From JASJCP01 sp051155735 (lineage in GTDB: Bacteria; Cyanobacteriota; Cyanobacteriia; Cyanobacteriales; Xenococcaceae): a stretch of DNA of 6,147 nucleotides. Under the pieces are notes generated by a model. It did no database searches, was not told the DNA's origin, and worked only from the letters and a program-made list of their open reading frames with translations. The stretch lies in contig DAXETX010000320.1 of the NCBI GenBank assembly GCA_051155735.1, forward strand, positions 1 through 6,147. Direction: 5' to 3'. This document shows positions 1 through 5,542 of this stretch, piece by piece. The translations under genes and the position numbers were made by a program. How positions within the stretch are numbered: position 1 is the first letter of the stretch; every line of letters starts with the position of its first letter.

Positions 1-696
1 ATAGACGAGGTAAGAGCTAATACAGACCAATGGCTTGGTAAGACGATAACAGTTACAGGTACAGTTGAACAACTATTAGAAGGTTCTGCATTTACCATGG
101 AGAATGAGGCTTATTTAGATGCCGATCGCCTTTTAGTTATTAACCGTTCTGGTGAACCAATACCCGAATTACCTGAAACAGACATTGCCTTACAAGTTAC
201 AGGCAGAGTAGCCAAGGTCGATCAAGCGGAATTTATTGAAGATATAGATGTCGATTTTCCTGCTACTGCTGTTGATGAGTTTACCAATCAACCTGCTATC
301 TATGCCGATTCAATTATCTTAGCTCCCGATCCCAAAGAAGTGATCGAAACTCCTGCTAATTTTTATAATCGAGAAGTGGCAATAGAAGGAGAAGTAGCAG
401 CAGTTTTAAATTCTAATACTTTCACTCTCGCTCAACACTCTTATGCTTTACCAGAAGATCGAGATTTGTTAGTTTTAAATCTGACTTCTGAACCAATACC
501 TGCTGAACAAGCTGAAGTAGTAATTAGGGGAGTAGTACGTCCTTACGATCGCCAACAGCTAGAACAAGATTATGGCGAACAATTATTTACCGCAGAATCG
601 GACGAGAAATATACTAATGCTGGCGTGTTAATTGTAGAATCAATAGCAGAAGCAGATATAGACTTTAGTGAAGTAGAAGTCGAGGTAACACCTTAG
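1..696 (+). CDS. Tandem-repeat (OB-fold-like) acidic protein, 5' end missing
   Basis: The reading frame is open from base 1, so the ATG at 97 is probably internal and the real start lies left of the window. About 231 codons are visible, ending at TAG 694-696. Two copies of a unit about 112 residues long can be aligned. Each begins with a beta-rich stretch (ITVTGTVEQLL in copy one, VAIEGEVAAVL in copy two), then an FT(M/L) strand, then LLVIN/LLVLN, then (G/S)EPIP, then a V-x-G-x-V strand, and ends in a Y-x(5)-I segment. LLV(I/L)N and EPIP recur exactly 112 residues apart. Alternating hydrophobic residues with G-x-V turns suggest small beta barrels of the OB type; this is inference from pattern, not a family match. 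The tail is rich in Asp and Glu. No catalytic motif is visible. I do not recognise the protein; it may be exported, but its N-terminus cannot be seen. Confidence 0.75.
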   Translation: MDEVRANTDQWLGKTITVTGTVEQLLEGSAFTMENEAYLDADRLLVINRSGEPIPELPETDIALQVTGRVAKVDQAEFIEDIDVDFPATAVDEFTNQPAIYADSIILAPDPKEVIETPANFYNREVAIEGEVAAVLNSNTFTLAQHSYALPEDRDLLVLNLTSEPIPAEQAEVVIRGVVRPYDRQQLEQDYGEQLFTAESDEKYTNAGVLIVESIAEADIDFSEVEVEVTP

Positions 697-720
697 AGTA
701 GTAAGGTTGCATAACTTCAA

Positions 721-760
721 AAAGCGATCGCTTTCGGGGAAAATTAGAGGGCGATCGCTT
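721..760. repeat. Paired HIP1 palindromes forming a hairpin; possible terminator
   Basis: AAGCGATCGC (722-731) and GCGATCGCTT (751-760) are perfect 10-bp inverted repeats around a 19-nt loop, and each contains the self-palindromic HIP1 octamer. The hairpin starts 25 bp after the stop of the upstream gene. It is followed by CTAGCTAACTTTTCTC rather than a clean T-run, so a role as intrinsic terminator is possible but weakly supported. HIP1 is over-represented in many cyanobacterial genomes. Confidence 0.5.
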
Positions 761-790
761 CTAGCTAACTTTTCTCAGTTTATTTACGAA

Positions 791-833
791 GTCAGACTCA
801 GCGGAGTCTTTAAGGGCGGGGGGTCTCTCTGAC
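791..833. repeat. Overlapping, mutually exclusive short stems
   Basis: AGACTC (794-799) pairs with GAGTCT (804-809) around a 4-nt loop. The overlapping GTCAGA (791-796) pairs with TCTGAC (828-833) around a longer loop. Both use 794-796, so only one can form at a time. The first stem is followed by TTTAAG and could be a weak terminator for the upstream gene. The second ends directly next to the TATAAT box proposed for trpS. The intervening DNA is unusually G-rich (814-823). Confidence 0.45.
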
Positions 834-839
834 TATAAT
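834..839 (+). promoter_or_regulatory. Candidate -10 box for trpS
   Basis: A perfect TATAAT lies 105 bp upstream of the trpS start. No good TTGACA-like -35 is found at the usual distance, because that region is the G-rich tract at 814-823. If used, it gives a leader of roughly 100 nt. No riboswitch or T-box-like structure was recognised in that leader. Confidence 0.3.
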
Positions 840-944
840 TTTGTAATATCAAAAGCTACAATTACTGTGAGTTTTCAATTCGTGTAATACTGTTTTATTG
901 GGTAATCTCTTGACCCTTTAAAGCATAATCAAGTTGAGAACAAG

Positions 945-1958
945 ATGAGCAAGCAGCGAGTTTTATCAGGAGTACAACCAACAGGAAACTTACATCTAGG
1001 CAATTATTTAGGGGCAATTCGCAACTGGGTAGAGATACAGCAAGAGTATGACAATTTTTTCTGTGTCGTCGATCTCCACGCCATTACTGTGCCTCACGAC
1101 CCGAAAGTATTAGCGGAAAACACCCTGAAAATTGCTGCTTTGTATTTAGCCTGTGGGATTGATTTAGAATGCTCTACTATCTTTGTGCAGTCTCACGTCA
1201 AAGCTCATAGTGAACTAACTTGGTTGCTTAACTGTATTACTCCTCTTAATTGGTTAGAGAGAATGATTCAGTTTAAAGAAAAAGCACTCAAGCAGGGAGA
1301 AAATGTTAGTGTCGGATTACTTGATTATCCTGTATTAATGGCAGCAGATATCTTACTTTATGATGCGGATAAAGTACCAGTAGGGGAAGACCAAAAACAA
1401 CATTTGGAATTGACTCGTGATATTGCCATACGAGTTAACGATAAGTTTGGCAAGAAAAAACAACCCCTACTTAAATTACCCGACCCTTTAATTAGTCAGC
1501 AAGGTGCAAGGGTAATGAGTCTGACGGATGGAACGAAAAAGATGTCAAAATCCGATCCTTCAGAATTGAGTCGGATCGATCTTTTGGACTCTCCCGATGA
1601 AATTAAAAAGAAGATCAAAAAATGTAAAACCGATCCTGTTAAAGGATTAACTTTTGACGACCCAGAACGCCCCGAATGCCACAATTTACTTACGCTTTAT
1701 CAATTACTATCTGGCAAAACTAAAACAGCAGTAGCTCTTGAATGTCAGGATATGGGTTGGGGACAGTTTAAACCTTTATTAACTGAAACTACAGTGGAAG
1801 CGCTTAAACCGATTCAAGCTAAATATCAAGAGATTAGGGATAACCAAGATTATCTCAACTCAGTACTTAAAGAAGGTGCAACTAAAGCAGCAGCAGTTGC
1901 CAATGATACTCTCTCTAGAGTTAAAAATGGTCTAGGTTTTTTACAAAGCGCAATTTAA
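945..1958 (+). CDS. trpS: Tryptophanyl-tRNA synthetase
   Basis: This is a cytoplasmic class I aminoacyl-tRNA synthetase that attaches tryptophan to tRNA-Trp in an ATP-dependent two-step reaction. The 337-residue length is normal for bacterial TrpRS. The Rossmann-fold HIGH-type signature is HLGN at residues 17-20, preceded by SGVQPTG. The second signature, KMSKS, is at residues 199-203. YPVLMAADIL (128-137) and GEDQKQHLELTRD (147-159) are typical TrpRS active-site segments; by homology the Asp at 135 in MAAD should contact the indole nitrogen. The C-terminal helical part is complete. ATG 945 is chosen because MSKQRVLSGVQPTG is the normal N-terminus; only a weak GAG-type Shine-Dalgarno precedes it, which is common in cyanobacteria. 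The next gene follows 51 bp downstream with no clear terminator between, so co-transcription is possible. Confidence 0.98.
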   Translation: MSKQRVLSGVQPTGNLHLGNYLGAIRNWVEIQQEYDNFFCVVDLHAITVPHDPKVLAENTLKIAALYLACGIDLECSTIFVQSHVKAHSELTWLLNCITPLNWLERMIQFKEKALKQGENVSVGLLDYPVLMAADILLYDADKVPVGEDQKQHLELTRDIAIRVNDKFGKKKQPLLKLPDPLISQQGARVMSLTDGTKKMSKSDPSELSRIDLLDSPDEIKKKIKKCKTDPVKGLTFDDPERPECHNLLTLYQLLSGKTKTAVALECQDMGWGQFKPLLTETTVEALKPIQAKYQEIRDNQDYLNSVLKEGATKAAAVANDTLSRVKNGLGFLQSAI

Positions 1959-2009
1959 ACATAAAATTGGCAAAATAAGGTTACTCAATAAATTACCACT
2001 AACTAGCTA

Positions 2010-2903
2010 ATGAATAGTCGTTTTCGTAGTGCTGTTATTAAAAAACAATTTCTCATCACAGCCGAGGTAGCACCTCCTAAAGGAGGAAATCCTAAACGGA
2101 TGCTGGCGATGGCAAAATTACTTCAAGGGCGAGTTCATGCTGTTAATGTGACGGATGGGAGTCGTGCGGTACTACGAATGTCCGCTTTGGCTGCCTCGGC
2201 AATTTTATGGCAACATGGTATAGAACCAATATGCCAGATGGCGTGTCGCGATCGCAATGCTATTGGCTTACAAGCAGACTTAATGGGAGCTTATGCTTTA
2301 GGAATTCGTAATATCTTAGCTCTTACAGGTGACCCCGTAACAGCAGGAGATCATCTTAAAGCGAAAGCGGTTTTTGAACTAGAATCTGTCAGATTATTAA
2401 AAGTGATTAGCAAGCTTAATCAAGGTAAAGACTTTAATGACCAGAATCTTCCCGATGAACCTTTAGACTTATTTGCTGGTGCTGCTGTCGATCCTCAACT
2501 CAAAAGTTGGTCGGGTTTGCAAAGACGTTTTGAGCGCAAACTCGAAGCAGGAGCGCAGTTTTTTCAAAGTCAGATGATTACCGATTTTGAAAAGTTAGAT
2601 AAGTTTATGCATCAAATAGCAACAATAGACGATAAACCGATATTGGCAGGTATTTTTTTACTCAAGTCAGCGAAAAATGCTCAATTTATCAATCGTTATG
2701 TTCCTGGGGTGAATATTCCTGATAGGATTATTGCTCGCTTAGAACAAGCACCAAACCCACTACAAGAAGGGATTAAAATTGCAGCCGAACAAGTAAATTT
2801 AGCTCAAACCATCTGTCAAGGAGTTCACTTGATGGCTGTCAAACGCGAAGATTTGATCTCTGAAATTTTAGACCGCGCAGGAGTTAAACCACTCGCTAGC
2901 TGA
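2010..2903 (+). CDS. metF: Methylenetetrahydrofolate reductase (YitJ-type MTHFR domain)
   Basis: This is a predicted soluble TIM-barrel enzyme that reduces 5,10-methylene-THF to 5-methyl-THF, the methyl donor for methionine synthesis. It has 297 residues, the usual single-domain length. The N-terminal strand ITAEVAPPKGG carries Glu19, the likely equivalent of the catalytic Glu of E. coli MetF. NVTDGSRAVLRMSALA (46-61), CRDRN (79-83), LTGDP (105-109) and KLEAGAQFFQSQ (177-188) follow in family order, with Gln188 aligning to the folate-contacting Gln. As recalled, these signatures resemble the reductase half of the YitJ-type homocysteine methyltransferase fusion more than E. coli MetF, so the symbol is by function only. 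No methyltransferase domain or MetV-like partner is adjacent. An in-frame TAG at 2004-2006 excludes an upstream start. No Shine-Dalgarno is visible. It ends 10 bp from the convergent pentapeptide gene. Confidence 0.9.
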   Translation: MNSRFRSAVIKKQFLITAEVAPPKGGNPKRMLAMAKLLQGRVHAVNVTDGSRAVLRMSALAASAILWQHGIEPICQMACRDRNAIGLQADLMGAYALGIRNILALTGDPVTAGDHLKAKAVFELESVRLLKVISKLNQGKDFNDQNLPDEPLDLFAGAAVDPQLKSWSGLQRRFERKLEAGAQFFQSQMITDFEKLDKFMHQIATIDDKPILAGIFLLKSAKNAQFINRYVPGVNIPDRIIARLEQAPNPLQEGIKIAAEQVNLAQTICQGVHLMAVKREDLISEILDRAGVKPLAS

Positions 2904-2913
2904 TGACCATGAT

Positions 2914-3351
2914 TTATTCTTCGCCACCACCGACAGCGATCCCAGTATTATAAACTGTAGCGTTAGTTAGGTCGATGCCAATCATTGATGCACCAGATAC
3001 ATCAGCATCGATAATAGTTGCAGCCGTAAAATTGACTCGATCTAAATCCGCTTCGGTAAGACTAGCATTGGTGAGAAAAGCTGCTGTAAAATTAGCGTCT
3101 TCGAGATTAGCACCAGTTAAATCTGCACCTTCGAGGTTAGCACCTAACAGATTTGCGCCTTGTAAATTAGCTTCTCTTAAATCTGCTCCTATCAGATGAG
3201 CTTCTTGTAAATCTGCTCCCGAAAGGTCACATTGATAACATTCTCCAGTATCTAGTAGTTGCTGAACTTGGGCGGGATTTTCCGCTCTAACAGGGGCTAT
3301 AGCGACTAGAGAAGCCAACATTCCGATTAAAGTTAAAGTTGGGAGTTTCAT
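2914..3351 (-). CDS. Exported pentapeptide-repeat protein
   Basis: The 145-residue product begins with a signal peptide: MKLP, a hydrophobic core TLTLIGMLASLVAIAP, and a probable cleavage after VRA at residue 23. It should therefore reach the periplasm or thylakoid lumen. From residue 41 to 135 there are 19 consecutive pentapeptides of the A(D/N)LxG type, predicted to fold as a right-handed quadrilateral beta-helix of nearly five coils; the centres become less regular after residue 105. C38-x-x-C41 sits just before and at the first repeat. The C-terminus is short and Gly/Glu-rich (GGGEE). Similar lumen-targeted proteins are known in cyanobacteria (for example Rfr32 of Cyanothece), but their function is unclear, and none is assigned here. 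A strong Shine-Dalgarno supports the ATG. The gene is convergent with the reductase gene and lies 142 bp after the DUF4864-like gene on the same strand. Confidence 0.93.
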   Translation of the reverse strand: MKLPTLTLIGMLASLVAIAPVRAENPAQVQQLLDTGECYQCDLSGADLQEAHLIGADLREANLQGANLLGANLEGADLTGANLEDANFTAAFLTNASLTEADLDRVNFTAATIIDADVSGASMIGIDLTNATVYNTGIAVGGGEE

Positions 3352-3357
3352 AATTTG

Positions 3358-3363
3358 CCTCCT
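3358..3363 (-). promoter_or_regulatory. Strong Shine-Dalgarno site of the pentapeptide-repeat gene
   Basis: On the reverse strand AGGAGG stands 6 nt before the ATG. It is the best ribosome-binding site in the window and fixes the start of the exported protein, including its signal peptide. Confidence 0.85.
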
Positions 3364-3409
3364 GAGTAATGTGCTTCCTAGCTAATTTAGCCGTTCTAGT
3401 TTTACCTTA

Positions 3410-3421
3410 AGATAATTATCT
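3410..3421. promoter_or_regulatory. 12-bp palindrome upstream of the pentapeptide gene, possible operator
   Basis: AGATAATTATCT is a perfect 12-bp palindrome about 60 bp upstream of the pentapeptide-repeat start. It contains -10-like AT-rich hexamers on the reverse strand (TAATTA, TTATCT). It could be a regulator site overlapping a promoter, or a chance AT-rich palindrome. No clear -35 was found. Confidence 0.3.
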
Positions 3422-3493
3422 CACGAAAAGAATCGGCGAATAGGATGAAATTAGTGCGTAAAACCGTAATAAACCTGAAGAAATCAGCAAAAT

Positions 3494-3862
3494 TTAAAGT
3501 TGCTTGAGAACTTCATCAATAGGAACAAAAAAACAGCCATGAATGCGCCAAGTGCGATCGCTTTGTTGTTGCATAATATATACTACCTGGAGTAAATTTT
3601 GGGCTGCATCCATGACAAATAGAATTTGAGCGGGGAAATAATTGACTATGGTAAAACCCCGAAACATGACGGCTCTGGGACGATAAACAGGATGGTATTG
3701 CGTTTTTACTAACTTCATAAAGTTTTCTGGCGAGCCAAATTTTTGTTGAATCCCAGGAGAAGCAAAAGCAAAAGCTTGGACTTCATTATCTTCTTTAAAA
3801 GCTTTTAGCTGAGTCTCAATTGTCCGCCGAATTTCTGCTTTATCGTATTCTGAAAGATACAT
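3494..3862 (-). CDS. DUF4864-like small protein
   Basis: This small protein has 122 residues from ATG 3862, or 125 if the in-frame TTG at 3869-3871 is used. It matches, from memory, the DUF4864 pattern: an N-terminal helix (EIRRTIETQLKAF), then AFAFASPGIQQKFG, then a PVYRPRAVMFRG strand region, then VVYIMQQQSDRTWRIHGCFF near the end. Its function is unknown; the alternating helix and strands suggest a small alpha+beta domain. There is no signal peptide and no membrane segment, so it is probably cytoplasmic. The ATG start gives the N-terminus MYLSEYDKAEIRRTIE, which looks like that of homologs; an AGG at 3878-3880 is better spaced for the TTG start, so the start remains open. It lies 28 bp (or 19 bp) after the MalG-like permease stop on the same strand and is very probably co-transcribed with it. 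It contains a HIP1 site (3554-3561). Confidence 0.85.
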   Translation of the reverse strand: MYLSEYDKAEIRRTIETQLKAFKEDNEVQAFAFASPGIQQKFGSPENFMKLVKTQYHPVYRPRAVMFRGFTIVNYFPAQILFVMDAAQNLLQVVYIMQQQSDRTWRIHGCFFVPIDEVLKQL

Positions 3863-3890
3863 TTGTTGCAACTGTAACCTGATTATGAGA

Positions 3891-4754
3891 TCAACCTTTT
3901 ACTGCACCAGCAGTTAGACCCTGAACAATTCTTCGTTGAAAAATTAATACTAGAATCACTAAAGGTATAGTTCCCAAAATTGTCGCTGCTGCGATCGAGC
4001 CGTAAGGAATCTCAAATAAACTCGCTCCTCCTAACTGTGCTGTGGCGACAGGAATGGTTTTCATGGTTTCTTTGGTGATAAAAGTTAGAGCAAAAATATA
4101 TTCATTCCAAGCAAAAATAAAGGTCAAAATTCCTGTAGTTACTAATGCAGGAAGGGTCATGGGTAAAATAATCTTAATCAACATCGGAATGGTTTTATAG
4201 CCATCGATTTTGGCAGCATCTTCTAAATCCCTGGGTAATTGTCGGAAAAAACTCCGCATCACCAAAATAGTTAAGGGCAAATTAATTGCCGTGTAAGGAA
4301 TAATTAAAGCTAAATAGTTATTGCCCAAGCCGAAATTTTTCACAACTTCTAAGATGCCTAAAAATAATAAGGCATAAGGAAACAAGGTAACTACCGCAAC
4401 TAAAGCTAAAATAATTGCCTCTCCCTTAAGTTTCATTCTTGCTAAAGCATAGGCAGCAGGAGAGCCTAAAATTAAACATAAAATTGTTGAGACAATCGAA
4501 ACCAAAGCACTATTAAAAATATATAACCAGAAAGGACGACGTTCAAATAGGCTGATATAGTGCTGTAGAGTTATTTCGTCAGGTAGATAAACATTCGGTA
4601 TGGCAGAGATAGCTTCATTAGTTTTAATCGAAGTCAATACCTGCCACAAAATCGGTGCTAAGGTAAAAACGACGATGGCAATAATGCCGATCCCTAAGAA
4701 GATATAAGACCAAGATATATTACGACTTTGATTGATAGTGGGTTTTAAAGTCAT
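3891..4754 (-). CDS. MalG-like carbohydrate ABC transporter permease (CUT1 family)
   Basis: This is an inner-membrane permease of a binding-protein-dependent sugar importer. It would pair with a MalF-like partner to form the channel driven by a MalK-type ATPase. It has 287 residues, normal for MalG/SugB/LacG-type proteins. Six hydrophobic segments are visible, at about residues 16-35, 77-99, 112-135, 146-168, 203-226 and 253-273. The cytoplasmic EAA loop that docks on the ATPase is LEDAAKIDGY (177-186) followed by ILPMTLPAL. FAWNEYIFALTF after it and QRRIVQGLTAGAVKG at the C-terminus are typical of the MalG branch. The substrate cannot be told from sequence; related cyanobacterial systems import glucosylglycerol, sucrose or trehalose. 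ATG 4754 is preceded by a weak AAGAGAG ribosome site. The likely partner is the gene at 5590, now separated by 835 bp. The DUF4864-like gene follows directly. Confidence 0.95.
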   Translation of the reverse strand: MTLKPTINQSRNISWSYIFLGIGIIAIVVFTLAPILWQVLTSIKTNEAISAIPNVYLPDEITLQHYISLFERRPFWLYIFNSALVSIVSTILCLILGSPAAYALARMKLKGEAIILALVAVVTLFPYALLFLGILEVVKNFGLGNNYLALIIPYTAINLPLTILVMRSFFRQLPRDLEDAAKIDGYKTIPMLIKIILPMTLPALVTTGILTFIFAWNEYIFALTFITKETMKTIPVATAQLGGASLFEIPYGSIAAATILGTIPLVILVLIFQRRIVQGLTAGAVKG

Positions 4755-4776
4755 TACTCTCTTGCTGTTTAAAATA

Positions 4777-4784
4777 CGATCTAA
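4777..4784 (+). repeat. Left 8-bp direct repeat CGATCTAA
   Basis: CGATCTAA occurs here, 22 bp upstream of the MalG-like start codon. An identical copy lies at the end of the MalF-like gene (5586-5593), 809 bp away. It may be a target-site duplication or a recombination microhomology. Confidence 0.5.
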
Positions 4785-4812
4785 ATTATATTCTGATGTT
4801 ACTTAGTTTCAC
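4781..4812 (+). repeat. Left imperfect inverted repeat of the inserted segment
   Basis: CTAAATTATA (4781-4790), CTTAG (4802-4806) and AGTTTCAC (4805-4812) all recur in inverted orientation at 5543-5578. The first two are at identical offsets (0 and 21) in both arms. The third is shifted by 4 bp. The 11 bp between the first two blocks match poorly (3 of 11). Confidence 0.4.
4785..4790 (-). promoter_or_regulatory. -10 box for the MalG-like permease gene
   Basis: On the reverse strand a perfect TATAAT ends 30 bp before the permease start. The matching -35 is poor (TCGTGA at 4809-4814, 18-bp spacer). The box lies inside the proposed inserted segment, in its left inverted repeat, so the insert may itself supply the promoter of this gene. 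Confidence 0.45.
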
Positions 4813-4869
4813 GAGAAATCAATATTTACAGAAGGGCTAAGAGAACCAAAAATAGTCTTGCTACTGCTA

Positions 4870-4890
4870 TTCCCTGTTCTCCATTCCCCA
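4870..4890 (+). repeat. Heptamer tandem repeat tract (STRR-like), TTCYCYR type
   Basis: Three consecutive degenerate 7-mers are read in phase: TTCCCTG, TTCTCCA, TTCCCCA. They resemble the short tandemly repeated repetitive heptamers known from intergenic DNA of cyanobacteria (the CCCCAAT type reads across 4886-4892). Confidence 0.55.
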
Positions 4891-4926
4891 ATCGTGACAA
4901 GTTAAGGGCTTGTGTTGTTTGTCAAC

Positions 4927-4947
4927 TAGTTGTTAGTTTTTAGTTTA
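4927..4947 (+). repeat. Second heptamer tandem repeat tract, TAGTTNN type
   Basis: Three consecutive 7-mers are read in phase: TAGTTGT, TAGTTTT, TAGTTTA. The tract lies 36 bp from the first heptamer tract but has an unrelated unit. Confidence 0.5.
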
Positions 4948-5088
4948 GGTAAAATTATGTAGTAATTTAGTAATGCGAAATATTTAGATATAGGCAACAG
5001 CTAATAAGTTTGTTATCGTGCTATAAGATAAGTTTTTTGCGATTTATTTAATTTTTATTGATTAACTTTTTAAATTTTGTCTTTACTT

Positions 5089-5092
5089 GGAG
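5089..5092 (+). promoter_or_regulatory. GGAG ribosome-binding site that favours the TTG start at 5102
   Basis: GGAG is followed by 9 nt and then TTG 5102. It overlaps the other candidate TTG codon (5087-5089), which has no Shine-Dalgarno of its own. The first in-frame ATG is not until 5201. Confidence 0.45.
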
Positions 5093-5101
5093 TTTAATAT
5101 T

Positions 5102-5503
5102 TTGAGTAACCCCTATCTTCAAGAACGTAGTAATAATAAAAAAATAATTATCAACAATAGTCATTATTTAAAACAGTATGCTTTAGATTGCTACAATAAA
5201 ATGGGCAATGGTATTATTACAATTAATTTAACTAAGATTGATAACTTTATTTTACCTAAAGAAGATTTTATAGTTCAAGAATGTGATGAAACAAGAGAAA
5301 GTATTTCTTTGCAAACTTCCATTACTTATATTCCTGAAAACAATTTTTGGTTTAAGATGATTTCTCTTAAAATTAAAAAAAAATATTGCATCGATCTCAA
5401 AAAAGATTATGATTTAACCAATCAATTTTTATTAGTATTTATTAAGGATGATTCTCTAGAAAGTTTTTCAATTTATTCTCTTAAAATTAAAAACAAATTT
5501 TGA
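5102..5503 (+). CDS. AT-rich hypothetical protein between the two permease genes
   Basis: I do not recognise this protein. It has 133 residues from TTG 5102, or 138 from TTG 5087; the frame has no ATG until residue 39 of the longer form. The 5102 start is preferred because of the GGAG. The product is rich in Lys, Asn and Ile, with no signal peptide, membrane span or Cys/His cluster. Alternating hydrophobic stretches (IITINLTKIDNFIL, SISLQTSITYI, FKMISLKIKKKY, FLLVFIKDDSL, FSIYSLKI) suggest a mostly beta fold. Hand-counted G+C over 5101-5460 is 84 of 360 bases (23%), against about 40% in sampled trpS. A run of nine A (5375-5383) encodes three lysines. It is the only forward gene in a reverse-strand block and lies inside the proposed insert, which points to acquisition. 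Cargo, toxin/defence or decaying gene are all possible; it could also be non-coding. Confidence 0.55.
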   Translation: MSNPYLQERSNNKKIIINNSHYLKQYALDCYNKMGNGIITINLTKIDNFILPKEDFIVQECDETRESISLQTSITYIPENNFWFKMISLKIKKKYCIDLKKDYDLTNQFLLVFIKDDSLESFSIYSLKIKNKF

Positions 5504-5542
5504 GCTTAAAAGTCTTAATAGTTATGGCGATTTAAGGAAAAA

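Larger units (their letters stand above)
4755..5086. other. Divergent 332-bp intergenic region between the MalG-like gene and the AT-rich ORF
   Basis: This region holds the left direct and inverted repeats, the reverse-strand TATAAT at 4785, two heptamer repeat tracts (4870-4890 and 4927-4947), a perfect palindrome CAACTAGTTG (4923-4932) and a pair of TAGTAAT repeats (4960-4966 and 4968-4974). A TATAAG at 5022-5027 is a possible -10 for the forward ORF, without a recognisable -35. No RNA gene or credible small ORF was seen; the in-frame ATGs near 4957 and 4973 stop after one and four codons. Confidence 0.6.

Noticed and set aside
814..823. G-rich tract GGGCGGGGGG as a possible G-quadruplex
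   Set aside because: It provides too few separated G-tracts for four GGG runs, and no further G-run lies within a useful distance.
843..859. GTA...TAC near trpS as an NtcA site
   Set aside because: The spacing is 11 nt instead of the 8 nt required by the GTA-N8-TAC consensus.
910..929. TTGACC and CATAAT as a trpS promoter
   Set aside because: The hexamers are only 8 bp apart, far short of the usual 16-18 bp.
840..944. T-box or other aminoacylation-sensing leader before trpS
   Set aside because: No T-box consensus, specifier stem or antiterminator was recognised, and such leaders are not typical of cyanobacteria.
1496..1684. Reverse-strand open frame of 62 codons inside trpS
   Set aside because: It lies antisense within a strongly conserved gene, has no recognisable motif, and is explained by trpS codon pattern.
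2975..3199. Forward open frame of 74 codons antisense to the pentapeptide gene
   Set aside because: Its repetitive Ser/Ala/Leu/Lys composition is the mirror of the pentapeptide codons, so it is a shadow and not a gene.
3475..3487. CTGA/TCAG stem after the DUF4864-like gene as a terminator
   Set aside because: A four-bp stem without a T-run is too weak to call.
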